Position numbers and translations under genes: made by a program
The notes under the pieces: generated by a model
What the model saw: the letters and a program-made list of their open reading frames with translations, nothing else
Told to the model about the DNA's origin: nothing
Database searches by the model: none
Assembly (NCBI RefSeq): GCF_002261185.1
Contig: NZ_NEVQ01000023.1
Location: 142,116-206,115 of the forward strand
Length of the DNA stretch: 64,000 nt
Reading direction: 5' to 3'
Source: Bordetella genomosp. 4
GTDB lineage: Bacteria; Pseudomonadota; Gammaproteobacteria; Burkholderiales; Burkholderiaceae_B
Part shown: positions 52,830 through 60,990 of the stretch, one piece after another
How positions within the stretch are numbered: position 1 is the first letter of the stretch
How the letters are laid out: the number at the start of each line of letters is the position of its first letter

Positions 52830-53026
52830 TTCCATTTATCATCTAAATCGCACGGTTTTCACAAAACCGTCACCAATTATCCGTATTTTTGGAAAAATAT
52901 TTTCAGGAAACTAGGGTTTATCCCAGGTCTCAACAGGCACACAATGTCTTCAACGGGCAACAATCACACCCCTAAAAATTCAACTGCCGGGTGGGATGGT
53001 CCCAAGACAATGAACTGGAGATCGTC

Positions 53027-53419
53027 ATGAAAACCCTTGCTACTGCCATCCTGTTATCCCTGGGTGTCGCCACCGGCGCCCAAGCCGCTGATACCAACAC
53101 ACAACCCCTGACCCGCGCCCAAGTCCAGGCCGAACTGGCCGAGGCCAAGGCCACCGGCCAATACAGCTTTGGTGATCTGGACTATCCGCCCACCGTCGCC
53201 GCCCAAGGCCCCAGCCTCAGCCGCGCTGAAGTCCAAGCTCAATTGGCCCAAGCCAAGGCTGCCGGCCTCGTGACCTACGGCGAAGAAGATTACCCCGCCA
53301 CCGTGGCCGACCATGGCAGCCACCTGACCCGCGCTCAAGTACAAGCCGAACTGGCCGAAGCCAAAGCTTCGGGCAACTACTCGTTCGGCGACCTGGACTA
53401 TCCGCCGTCCAATAGCTGA
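53027..53419 (+). CDS. DUF4148 repeat periplasmic protein
   Basis: A 130-aa secreted protein with a signal peptide (1-20, ends AQAA) and three tandem copies of a DUF4148 unit, at about 27-55, 62-90 and 98-127. Each copy reads L(T/S)RAxVQAxLAxAKAxG followed by a Y(S/T)xGxxDYPP-like turn. Copies 1 and 3 are almost identical, copy 2 more divergent. The family is common in Burkholderiales, with no known function. GGAG precedes the ATG by 8 bases and a strong terminator follows, so it is a monocistronic, possibly abundant message. Confidence 0.9.
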   Translation: MKTLATAILLSLGVATGAQAADTNTQPLTRAQVQAELAEAKATGQYSFGDLDYPPTVAAQGPSLSRAEVQAQLAQAKAAGLVTYGEEDYPATVADHGSHLTRAQVQAELAEAKASGNYSFGDLDYPPSNS

Positions 53420-53459
53420 TTGTCCCGATCGGGGGTCCCCCCTCCTCCCCCGGCACACT

Positions 53460-53480
53460 GGCCTCCTTCGGGAGGCCTTT
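53460..53480. terminator. Bidirectional terminator
   Basis: GGCCTCC-TTCG-GGAGGCC followed by TTTGTG; an UUCG-capped 7-bp stem extended by CACA/TGTG pairing outside. It sits between the convergent DUF4148 gene and the GntR-type regulator and can serve both. Confidence 0.85.
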
Positions 53481-53492
53481 GTGCGTCTGGGA

Positions 53493-54257
53493 CTACGCCC
53501 AGCCCTCCAAGCGTAGCGTCGCCCGTACCAGGCGCTGTTCTTCCTGCTCAATCTCGCCCAAGCTTTGCCGCACGCTGTTGACATGATCCGTGGCAGCTTG
53601 ATGGGCCTGATCCGGCAGACGCGCCGTCACCGCCTCGAACACGGCCGTGTGCTGGCGATCGATCTGCTGCTTGTGCGGCTGGCGATGGTACAGATTATTC
53701 ACGCAGGCAAACACCGATCCCAGCATCAGATCCGTCAGCGACTGCAATGTGTGCGTCAGCACTGGGTTATGCGAGGCCTCGCACACGGCCAAATGAAAAG
53801 TGTGGTCCAGATGGGCGTGCGTCGCAATATCGGTGTCCTGCTCATGCGCGTCCATCATGGCCTGATACCGCCGGCGGATCATGATGAAGTCCGCCTCGGT
53901 TCCTCGAATCGCCGCCAGGCGTGCAGATTCGCCCTCGAGCAGGGCGCGCACCTCCAGCAAGTCATACAGCGTGCGCGGCTGGGAATGGAACAAATGCACC
54001 AGCGGCCCCGCATCCACCTGTGAAATCGGAGCGACGAATGAGCCCTTGCCTTGTTCGGTGTGAATGATGCCGCGTGCGCGCAAGAGTTTCAGCCCCTCGC
54101 GCAGGGCGGTGCGAGAGGCGCCGAGCTTTTCCGTCAGGCGGCGCTCGGACGGCAAGGCCTGCCCGGCTTTGAGCACGCCATCCATGATCAGGCGTTCAAT
54201 ACGTTCGGCCACCACGTCGGCGACCTGGCGTCCTGCTGTCGCAGTTTCTGTTTCCAT
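53493..54257 (-). CDS. FadR-subfamily (GntR) transcription regulator, GlcC-like
   Basis: A 254-aa regulator. Residues 10-78 form the winged helix (DVVAERIERLIMDGVLKAGQALPSERRLTEKLGASRTALREGLKLLRARG), residues 95-225 the helical FCD ligand domain with metal-binding candidates in ADFIMIRRRY, HLDHTFHLAVCEASHNPVL and RQHTAVFEAV. It is divergent from malate synthase G. In E. coli GlcC (same family) activates the glycolate operon including glcB. Two matching operator-like sites flank its promoter region. Start ATG at 54257 puts one site just 12 bases upstream. Confidence 0.88.
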   Translation of the reverse strand: METETATAGRQVADVVAERIERLIMDGVLKAGQALPSERRLTEKLGASRTALREGLKLLRARGIIHTEQGKGSFVAPISQVDAGPLVHLFHSQPRTLYDLLEVRALLEGESARLAAIRGTEADFIMIRRRYQAMMDAHEQDTDIATHAHLDHTFHLAVCEASHNPVLTHTLQSLTDLMLGSVFACVNNLYHRQPHKQQIDRQHTAVFEAVTARLPDQAHQAATDHVNSVRQSLGEIEQEEQRLVRATLRLEGWA

Positions 54258-54268
54258 ACGGAGCTCAC

Positions 54269-54279
54269 TGGTATGACCG
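54269..54279. promoter_or_regulatory. FadR-type operator, regulator side
   Basis: CTGGTATGACCGG contains TGGTATGACCG, matching TNGTNNNACNA of FadR/FCD regulators at all but the last base. It lies 12 bases upstream of the regulator start, where binding would autoregulate it. An 11-base near-copy occurs in front of glcB. Next to it, 54288-54312 is a 10-bp-stem palindrome (TCTCGCATGC/GCATGCGAGA), inside an outer GACCGG/CCGGTC pair. Confidence 0.6.
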
Positions 54280-54377
54280 GGTAATCCTCTCGCATGCCGC
54301 ATGCATGCGAGATCCGGTCAAGTAATTGAAATAGAAACATAAAAAAGCCCTCCCCCGCAAATTCACGCCAAATAAAC

Positions 54378-54388
54378 TGGTATGACCA
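54378..54388. promoter_or_regulatory. FadR-type operator, glcB side
   Basis: TGGTATGACCA is an exact match to the FadR-family consensus TNGTNNNACNA and a perfect TGGT-n3-ACCA palindrome. It is 95 bases before the glcB start and shares ten of 11 bases with the site by the regulator gene, so the adjacent FadR-type protein probably binds both. Confidence 0.7.
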
Positions 54389-54482
54389 GCGGGTTCAAAG
54401 GTAGACATCGTGCCCGCATGCCCCGATCATGTAGGTTCACCGCGCTGGTTGCGCCCGCCCCTGATTTTTTGCGAGCAAAAGC

Positions 54483-56657
54483 ATGACTGAACGTATTGAG
54501 CAAGATGGCCTGCAAGTGGCGGCCGTGCTTCACCAATTCATCCAAAACGAGGCCCTGCCCGCCAGCGGCATCGCCCCTCAAGATTTCTGGCGCGGTTTTG
54601 CCGCCATCGTGCGTGACCTCGCGCCGCGCAATCGCGCGCTGCTGGCCGACCGTGACCGCCTGCAAAGTGAGCTGGACACCTGGCATCGCGCCAACCCGGG
54701 CCCGGTACGCGACCTCGCCGCTTACCGCGCGTTTCTCACAAAAATCGGCTATCTGCTCCCCATCCCCGACGCCGTGCAGGTCACCACACCCGATGTCGAT
54801 GCCGAAATCGCCGAGCAAGCCGGCCCGCAGTTGGTCGTGCCCATGTCCAATGCACGCTACGCCCTGAACGCCGCGAATGCGCGCTGGGGCAGCCTGTACG
54901 ACGCTCTGTATGGCACGGACGCCATTCCCCCAACGCCCGGCGACACTGGCCGCGGCTATTTCCCGCAACGCGGCGAGGCCGTCATTGCCCGCGCGCGCGC
55001 CGTACTGGATCAAGCCGCGCCCCTGGCGCAAGGCTCGCACACGGACGCCACATCCTATACCGTCGACAACGGCCAGTTGGTCGTCACAACCAAACAAGGC
55101 AGCACCGGCCTGAAAGACGCCGCGCAGTTCGTAGGCTATGTCGGCGAGCCCCAGGCTCCGCAGTCCATCCTGCTCAAACATCACGGCCTGCACATCGAAA
55201 TCCAGATCGATCGCTCGCATACCATTGGTGCCACGGACGCCGCCGGCGTCAAAGACGTCGTAGTCGAAGCCGCGTTGACCACCATCATGGACTGCGAAGA
55301 TTCCGTCGCCGCCGTCGACGCGGACGACAAAGTGCAGATCTACCGCAACTGGCTCGGCCTCATGAAGGGCGACCTGACCGAGGAAGTCACCAAAAACGGC
55401 CAGACCTTCACGCGCCGCATGAATCCCGACCGCGAATACCGCACGCCCGACGGCAAGAGCACACTGACCTTGCACGGCCGTTCCCTGCTGTTCGTGCGTA
55501 ACGTCGGCCACTTGATGACCAACCCGGCGATTCTGGATGCCAGCGGCAACGAAATCCCCGAAGGCATTCTGGACGCCGTGCTTACGACCTTGACGGCCCT
55601 GCCCGACCGAGCCAACAAGCGCAATTCGCGCAAGGGCTCGATCTACATCGTCAAACCCAAGATGCATGGTCCCATCGAGGCGGCCTTTGCCAATGAATTG
55701 TTCGATCGTGTCGAAAACCTGCTCGGCCTGCCGCGCCACACGATCAAGATGGGCATCATGGACGAAGAGCGTCGCACCAGCGTCAACCTCAAGGCCTGCA
55801 TCCTGGCTGCAGCCGGCCGCGTTGCCTTCATCAACACGGGCTTCCTGGATCGCACGGGCGACGAAATGCACTCCACGATGGAGGCAGGTCCCATGATGCG
55901 CAAAGGCGACATGAAATCCAGCGCCTGGATCGCCGCCTATGAGCGCAGCAACGTCCTGGTCGGCCTGGATTGCGGCTTGCGTGGCCGCGCCCAGATCGGC
56001 AAAGGCATGTGGGCCATGCCTGACCTGATGGCCGCCATGCTGGAGCAAAAAATTGCACATCCCAAGGCCGGCGCCAACACCGCGTGGGTGCCCTCACCCA
56101 CCGCAGCCACCTTGCATGCCTTGCATTATCACCAAGTCGACGTGTCTGCCGTGCAACAGCAACTGGAAAGCACCAAACTCGCCGACGTACAAGACGAGTT
56201 GCTCAATGGCTTGTTGACCGTTCCCGTCGGCAACCCGGCCGACTGGAGTCCTGATGACATCCGCCGTGAGCTGGAAAACAACGCCCAGGGCATCCTGGGC
56301 TACGTGGTGCGCTGGATCGACCAGGGCGTCGGGTGCTCGAAAGTCCCGGACATCAACAACGTCGGCCTGATGGAAGACCGCGCCACGCTGCGCATCTCCA
56401 GCCAGCACATCGCCAACTGGTTGCGTCATGGCATCACGACGCGCGAACAGGTGCAGGAAACCCTGGAACGCATGGCCAAAGTCGTCGATCAACAAAACGC
56501 CAACGACCCGTTATATCAACCGATGGCAGGCCACTTCGACACATCCGTTGCATTCCAGGCGGCCAGCGCCCTGGTGTTCGAGGGCCTGACGCAGCCCAAC
56601 GGCTACACCGAACCGCTACTGCACCGTTATCGCCAGACGTATAAAGCGGCGCACTGA
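54483..56657 (+). CDS. glcB: Malate synthase G
   Basis: A 724-aa monomeric malate synthase of the G isoform. It condenses glyoxylate and acetyl-CoA to malate. Motifs: [18 protein letters not shown] (general base/metal region), [52 protein letters not shown] and [36 protein letters not shown]. Length equals the family norm. It is under a divergent regulator with shared operators; no glycolate oxidase genes are in view. A strong terminator follows. Confidence 0.97.
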   Translation: MTERIEQDGLQVAAVLHQFIQNEALPASGIAPQDFWRGFAAIVRDLAPRNRALLADRDRLQSELDTWHRANPGPVRDLAAYRAFLTKIGYLLPIPDAVQVTTPDVDAEIAEQAGPQLVVPMSNARYALNAANARWGSLYDALYGTDAIPPTPGDTGRGYFPQRGEAVIARARAVLDQAAPLAQGSHTDATSYTVDNGQLVVTTKQGSTGLKDAAQFVGYVGEPQAPQSILLKHHGLHIEIQIDRSHTIGATDAAGVKDVVVEAALTTIMDCEDSVAAVDADDKVQIYRNWLGLMKGDLTEEVTKNGQTFTRRMNPDREYRTPDGKSTLTLHGRSLLFVRNVGHLMTNPAILDASGNEIPEGILDAVLTTLTALPDRANKRNSRKGSIYIVKPKMHGPIEAAFANELFDRVENLLGLPRHTIKMGIMDEERRTSVNLKACILAAAGRVAFINTGFLDRTGDEMHSTMEAGPMMRKGDMKSSAWIAAYERSNVLVGLDCGLRGRAQIGKGMWAMPDLMAAMLEQKIAHPKAGANTAWVPSPTAATLHALHYHQVDVSAVQQQLESTKLADVQDELLNGLLTVPVGNPADWSPDDIRRELENNAQGILGYVVRWIDQGVGCSKVPDINNVGLMEDRATLRISSQHIANWLRHGITTREQVQETLERMAKVVDQQNANDPLYQPMAGHFDTSVAFQAASALVFEGLTQPNGYTEPLLHRYRQTYKAAH

Positions 56658-56685
56658 TTCCGCGCATTTCGCGATGATCCTTCGA

Positions 56686-56715
56686 CGGGCCCCGACAGGG
56701 CCCGTTTTTTTTTCG
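56686..56715 (+). terminator. Strong intrinsic terminator of glcB
   Basis: ACGGGCCC-CGACA-GGGCCCGT, a perfect 8-bp GC-rich stem with a 5-base loop, followed by nine consecutive T. It lies 28 bases after the glcB stop. Confidence 0.95.
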
Positions 56716-56771
56716 TCTATTCCGATTTTTATCGGCCGCCACGCTCAATCATTTCAATAATTAAAAGTAAT

Positions 56772-56786
56772 TGCGAATTACTCGCA
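56772..56786 (+). promoter_or_regulatory. Fur-box-like site before second receptor
   Basis: TGCGAATTACTCGCA matches the Fur 7-1-7 pattern TGAGAATNATTCTCA at 11 or 12 of 15 positions, with compensating changes that keep an inverted repeat (TGCGA/TCGCA). It is 56 bases upstream of the receptor start. Weaker than the fecI site but sensibly placed for iron control. Confidence 0.5.
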
Positions 56787-56841
56787 TTTTCAATAAAAAG
56801 ACAGGTTTTCCTTCTCATCTTTCCTGTCTGGAGCCCCTTCC

Positions 56842-59034
56842 GTGGCTTACTCAATGTACTTTCGGCAACGTCCTGTGTCGTCAGGCGTTCAACGTCCCGG
56901 CCTGCCTACGGCTCTCGTCCTGGCCTTGGCGGGCATCTATGCGACTTGCGCCCAGGCGCAGCCCACTGAAGCCTCGACGTCAACCAGTGCACCCAGCGCG
57001 ACGGAACTGCCGACTGTCACCATCCAGGCCGATACTTTCGATGACTCGCTGGAGCATCTGCAAACGCCCGTGAACGCGGGCGCGTTGGGCAGCCGCACGC
57101 AACTGGAAACGCCGTTTTCCAGTACCGTCGTCACCGCTGCGGATATCGAAAATCGCCAGGTTTCCAAATTGGGCGACGTATTTGCGCTGGACGCCTCCGT
57201 AGGCGACAACAGCTCATCCAACGGCGCCTGGGCCAGCTATCTGACGGTGCGTGGCCTGCCGCTGGATTGGCAAAACTCCTATCGCATCGACGGCAAGCCC
57301 TTTGTCAGCTATGTCACCACCTTGCCCTACGAGCAGTTCGAGCGCATCGACTTGCTCAAAGGCGCCTCCGGTTTCATGTACGGTTTTGGCGCACCGGGCG
57401 GCATGCTGAACTACGTCACCAAAAAGCCCACCGACGAACCGGTACGCAGCATCACGCTGGGCTATACCTCGCAAAGCGTATTGCGTGAATCCGTTGACTT
57501 CGGAGACCGAGTCGGCGATGACGGGCGATTCGGCTATCGCCTTAACGCGACTCACGAAGAAGGCACCACGTACAACGATGGCTCGCTTTATCGCGACTCG
57601 GTTTCCTTGGCGCTGGACGCGCGTCTGACCGACAAGCTGACCTGGGATTTTCAATCCATCTACCAGGACCGCAAAGCCATCAGGCAGGACGCCACCATCA
57701 CTGCAGCAGGCATGTCCGGCACCTCGCTGCCCTCGCCGCTGCGAGCCGATAACGACAACCTTCAGGGTGAAGGCCCCTATGCCGACAACGCTTTCCGCTT
57801 TTACTCCACAGGCCTGAAGTATGCGGTAAACGACAACTGGAACGTCAGCACCCACTACACCTATAACTCCACCCGCACACGCCGCAACGAAGCCGTACTG
57901 TCGCTGACCAATAGCGATGGCGACTACGACGATTACCGTTCCGACTATGGAGAGGCCTATTCCTATAACCAATGGGAAGCCATGGCCGAAGGCAAATTCA
58001 ATACCGGCCCGCTCAAACACCAGGTCGTGCTGGGCGTGTCGTGGCAAAAGCAAAAGAACGATTACAGCTCCAATGGCGTGTATCAGCTCCAGGGTACCGG
58101 CAATCTGTATGAGCAGAATCCCAACACCTATTACAGCGAAGGCCAGCTTGATCTGTATCGCGCGGCAGAGATCACACAGAAAGCGGCATTCGCCAGCGAC
58201 ACGATCGACTTGACCGGCGGCTGGTCGATCCTGGGCGGGCTGCGCTACACCGATTACGAACAACAGGGCTTTGATGCCGCAGGCGTTCGGTCGGAACCCT
58301 ATGAGAAAAACGGCGTCCTGACACCGACCGTGGCGCTGATGTACAACTTCACGCCGCAGACCATGGCGTATGCCAGCTACATCGAATCCCTGGAACCTGG
58401 CTCGGTCGTCGGCAATACCTACGAAAACCGCGGCGCCCTGCTCAGTCCGCTCAAGAGCAAGCAATACGAGCTGGGCATCAAGACCGAAAACGAGGATTGG
58501 TCAGCGACCGCCGCGCTGTTTCGCATCGAGAAAAAATCGGAGTACGCCCGACAGCTCGCAGACGGAGGACAAGAGCTGGTCCAAGGCGGCAAGTCGATTT
58601 ACCAGGGCCTGGAGCTCGGTGCCTCGGCGCGCGTCGCGCGGGACTGGAATGTCGGCGGCAGCATCATGATGCTCGATAGCGAGTACAAGAAAGGCGCCGA
58701 TCACAACGGCAACCGCGTCGCAGGCGCCCCCAAATTCATCGCCGCGGCACAAGTTGTCTATGACGTGCCGCAGCTGCCGGGCCTGAAACTACGGGCCGAT
58801 GCCAAATACACAGGCGGGATCATGCTGGACGCGTCTAGCAACATCGAGGTCGACGACTACACCGTCTTTAATATCGGCGCCACCTACGACACGCGCATCT
58901 ATGACTACAACACGACCTTCCGTGCCGGCATCAACAACCTCACCAACAAACGGTACTGGCTGTATCAGTCGGAGAACTACATCAAGGCGGGCGATCCGCG
59001 TACTTATAGCTTGAGCGCCAGTATCGCGTTCTGA
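56842..59034 (+). CDS. TonB-dependent siderophore receptor (no signalling domain)
   Basis: A 730-aa outer-membrane receptor with signal peptide (about 1-39, ends AQAQ), a TonB-box-like region near LPTVTIQA, plug from about 75 (ETPFSSTVVTAADIENRQVSKLGDVFAL; LLKGASGFMYGFGAPGGMLNYVTKKPTDEP) and a barrel ending with the C-terminal aromatic (SASIAF). It lacks an STN domain, so it should only transport and not signal. The start is a GTG at 56842 with GGAG ten bases upstream; an ATG at 56854 is possible. A Fur-like site suggests iron repression. Ligand unknown. Confidence 0.9.
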   Translation: MAYSMYFRQRPVSSGVQRPGLPTALVLALAGIYATCAQAQPTEASTSTSAPSATELPTVTIQADTFDDSLEHLQTPVNAGALGSRTQLETPFSSTVVTAADIENRQVSKLGDVFALDASVGDNSSSNGAWASYLTVRGLPLDWQNSYRIDGKPFVSYVTTLPYEQFERIDLLKGASGFMYGFGAPGGMLNYVTKKPTDEPVRSITLGYTSQSVLRESVDFGDRVGDDGRFGYRLNATHEEGTTYNDGSLYRDSVSLALDARLTDKLTWDFQSIYQDRKAIRQDATITAAGMSGTSLPSPLRADNDNLQGEGPYADNAFRFYSTGLKYAVNDNWNVSTHYTYNSTRTRRNEAVLSLTNSDGDYDDYRSDYGEAYSYNQWEAMAEGKFNTGPLKHQVVLGVSWQKQKNDYSSNGVYQLQGTGNLYEQNPNTYYSEGQLDLYRAAEITQKAAFASDTIDLTGGWSILGGLRYTDYEQQGFDAAGVRSEPYEKNGVLTPTVALMYNFTPQTMAYASYIESLEPGSVVGNTYENRGALLSPLKSKQYELGIKTENEDWSATAALFRIEKKSEYARQLADGGQELVQGGKSIYQGLELGASARVARDWNVGGSIMMLDSEYKKGADHNGNRVAGAPKFIAAAQVVYDVPQLPGLKLRADAKYTGGIMLDASSNIEVDDYTVFNIGATYDTRIYDYNTTFRAGINNLTNKRYWLYQSENYIKAGDPRTYSLSASIAF

Positions 59035-59090
59035 GCAACCCGGGGACTGATACTCGCCAGCCGTGCTGGCATCAAGCGCAGCACGCACCA

Positions 59091-59124
59091 CGAGGCGGAC
59101 GATGAATCATCATCGTCCGCCTCG
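59091..59124. terminator. 14-bp-stem hairpin after the receptor
   Basis: CGAGGCGGACGATG (59091-59104) pairs perfectly with CATCGTCCGCCTCG (59111-59124) around AATCAT. It lies 57 bases after the receptor stop. No T-run follows, so it may work with Rho or as a 3'-end stabiliser. Confidence 0.65.
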
Positions 59125-59185
59125 CCGCTTGTGACATGTCCGGCCGACAAATTGATCTATCAACGGTATCATCGATGGTTGTATC

Positions 59186-59201
59186 CGGGTGCATGCACCC
59201 G
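59186..59201. promoter_or_regulatory. 16-bp perfect palindrome upstream of thioesterase
   Basis: CGGGTGCATGCACCCG is a perfect 16-base palindrome whose end is 26 bases before the thioesterase ATG. With no loop it is a better candidate for a dimeric-regulator operator than for a hairpin. No regulator gene is adjacent. Confidence 0.4.
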
Positions 59202-59226
59202 ATTCCACTATCCATTGCTACGTATC

Positions 59227-59640
59227 ATGAGCCGTTTCGAAGACAATCCTTTTCTGCACTCGCTGGGCGCCACGATCGAAAGTTGGGGCGACGGCCGCGT
59301 CGTCATCCGCATGGCGCTGCAACCGAGCCATCTCAACCGCCAAGGCGCCTTACAAGGCGGTGTGGTCTCCGCTCTACTGGATGCTGCCTGCGGTTATGCG
59401 GGTATCAATCCCGATCATGCCGAACGCAGCAACTCCGTGACCATCTCATTGGCCATCAACTTTATCGGCTCGGTCAAAAGCGGCTATGTGCTGGCGACCG
59501 GCACGGTCACCGGCAGCGGGCGCAAGATCTATTTCTCTCAAGCGACCGTGACCGACCCGGACGGGCGTGTCCTCGCGTCCGCCCAGGGATCATTCAAATA
59601 TGGCAGCCCTCGCGTCAATACGGAAACGCCATCGGACTGA
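59227..59640 (+). CDS. PaaI-family hotdog thioesterase
   Basis: A 137-aa single hotdog domain with the order NPFLHSLGATIESWGDGRVVIRMAL, HLNRQGALQGGVVSALLDAACGYAG and SLAINFIGSVKSGYVLATGTV. This is the PaaI/YigI-like acyl-CoA thioesterase layout, but the usual HGG is QGG (GALQGG), so the catalytic details differ from PaaI itself. The start is the ATG at 59227; earlier in-frame codons precede the fold. The nitroreductase gene follows 74 bases later. Confidence 0.82.
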   Translation: MSRFEDNPFLHSLGATIESWGDGRVVIRMALQPSHLNRQGALQGGVVSALLDAACGYAGINPDHAERSNSVTISLAINFIGSVKSGYVLATGTVTGSGRKIYFSQATVTDPDGRVLASAQGSFKYGSPRVNTETPSD

Positions 59641-59714
59641 TCCGTGACTTGAACTCGTTATCCTCGAATCGACGACGCATCGGTCAGGATGCCGCAACCG
59701 CAGGAACCACTGAA

Positions 59715-60398
59715 ATGAACGATGCACCCCACGCTGTTGAACAAGCCATCGTCTCGCGCCAAAGCATTCGAGGCTTCTTGCCCAGGCCCGTGCCCACGGC
59801 GCTGATTCGCCGGATCCTGGATGCCGCTGCTCGTGCACCCAGCGGCAGTAATATTCAGCCCTGGAAAGTACACGTTGTCACCGGCGCTCGCCGCGACGCC
59901 CTGTCCCAGGCATTGCTCCAGGCCCATGCCCGCCACGAGCCGGAACGCCGCGAGTATCAGTACTATCCCGTCAATTGGCGCAGCCCCTATCTGGATCGCC
60001 GGCGCGAAACAGGCTGGGGCCTGTACAGCCTGCTGGGCATTCAGAAAGGCGATCGCGAGGCCTCGTCGCAGCAGCATGCCCGTAACTACGTGTTCTTCGA
60101 CGCTCCTTGCGTGCTGCTGTTCACCATTGACAACGACATGGACAAAGGCAGCTGGCTGGATTACGGCATGTTTTTGCAGAACATCATGATCATGGCTCGT
60201 GGCTGCGGCCTGGACACCTGCCCGCAGGCCGCTTTAGCCAATTACCCCGACATCATCAAACAACAACTGGGCATCCCGGACGATCAGATCGTCGTATGCG
60301 GCATATCGCTGGGCTATCAAGATCCCGACGAGCCAGTCAATCAATACCGCACCACGCGCGTTCCAGTGGACGAGTTCACGGTTTTCCACGACGGCTGA
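59715..60398 (+). CDS. Nitroreductase family FMN oxidoreductase
   Basis: A 227-aa FMN-dependent enzyme. SRQSIRGFLPRPVP (FMN phosphate-binding Arg-Ser region), AAARAPSGSNIQPWKVHVV (FMN-contacting) and GCGLDTCPQAALANYPDIIKQQLGI with GISLGYQDP near the C-terminus are diagnostic. The region 75-110 (REYQYYPVNWRSPYLDRRRETGWGLY) resembles the subgroup annotated as NfnB/PnbA-like nitrobenzoate reductases. Substrate not known. AGGAA precedes the ATG; the Rid gene follows after 52 bases. Confidence 0.88.
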   Translation: MNDAPHAVEQAIVSRQSIRGFLPRPVPTALIRRILDAAARAPSGSNIQPWKVHVVTGARRDALSQALLQAHARHEPERREYQYYPVNWRSPYLDRRRETGWGLYSLLGIQKGDREASSQQHARNYVFFDAPCVLLFTIDNDMDKGSWLDYGMFLQNIMIMARGCGLDTCPQAALANYPDIIKQQLGIPDDQIVVCGISLGYQDPDEPVNQYRTTRVPVDEFTVFHDG

Positions 60399-60450
60399 CC
60401 GCACGTCACGCAACATCGATATCGACTTTTCAACTATACGGAGCTATTCC

Positions 60451-60846
60451 ATGTCGACCAGCACGCCATCCTCGTCCAGCCCGATCAAACGCCTGCCCAA
60501 CTTTTCGCTGTATCGCCGTGCAGGCGATCTGGTTTTCGTATCCGGCCAAATGGCATTCGGCGAAGGCTTTCGCCTGATCGGCGATGACGTCGCCACGCAG
60601 ACGCGCGTCTGCCTCGAAAACATCGAACGCCAGCTCAAAGCCGCGGGACTCACCGCTCGCGACATCGTCAAAGCCACAGTCTGGTTGACCCGCACCGAAG
60701 ACTTCGCCGCGTTCGATGCGGCCTACGGTGCGTTTTTTGGCGATGCTACCTTGCCTGCGCGCTCGACAGTGCGTGCCGATCTGATGGTGCCGGGCGCGTT
60801 GATCGAGATCGAAGCCATTGCTCAAGCCGGCGCAGGCCAGGCCTGA
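60451..60846 (+). CDS. Rid (YjgF/YER057c) family protein lacking the RidA arginine
   Basis: A 131-aa Rid-family protein with LVFVSGQMAFGEG, ATQTRVCLENIERQLKAAGLTARDIVKATVWLT and the closing PARSTVRADLMVPGALIEIEAIA. Aligned from IEIEAIA, the catalytic Arg105 of E. coli RidA (in VARLPKD) falls on a Leu here. RidA-type enamine/imine deaminase activity is therefore doubtful, and it fits the Rid4-7 subgroups better. It may act in a catabolic pathway with its neighbours; the nitroreductase is 52 bases upstream and a terminator follows. Confidence 0.85.
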   Translation: MSTSTPSSSSPIKRLPNFSLYRRAGDLVFVSGQMAFGEGFRLIGDDVATQTRVCLENIERQLKAAGLTARDIVKATVWLTRTEDFAAFDAAYGAFFGDATLPARSTVRADLMVPGALIEIEAIAQAGAGQA

Positions 60847-60870
60847 GTTTGGCGCTATCCTTGCACTCGA

Positions 60871-60891
60871 GGCCGCGCTAGGGCGGCCTTT
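60871..60891 (+). terminator. Intrinsic terminator after the Rid gene
   Basis: GGCCGC-GCTAGG-GCGGCC followed by TTTGCA; an outer TGCA/TGCA pairing extends the stem. It begins 25 bases after the Rid stop and separates the thioesterase-nitroreductase-Rid genes from the MFS-dehydratase pair. Confidence 0.8.
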
Positions 60892-60990
60892 GCACATCAG
60901 CCGGACGACATTCTGTTTTCCGGCTTTGTATTTAACGCTGCCTGACAGCATCCCATTAAACGCTCTGTCTCACTTTCGGACACTTCATCC

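Noticed and set aside
52890..52925. Possible BvgA-like half sites (TTTC/GAAA) before the DUF4148 gene
   Set aside because: The motif is too short and the region too AT-rich to separate from chance; the organism is not known to carry BvgAS.
54363..56060. A 565-codon open frame antisense to malate synthase G
   Set aside because: Complementary-strand shadow in GC-rich DNA; no start signal and no recognisable motifs.
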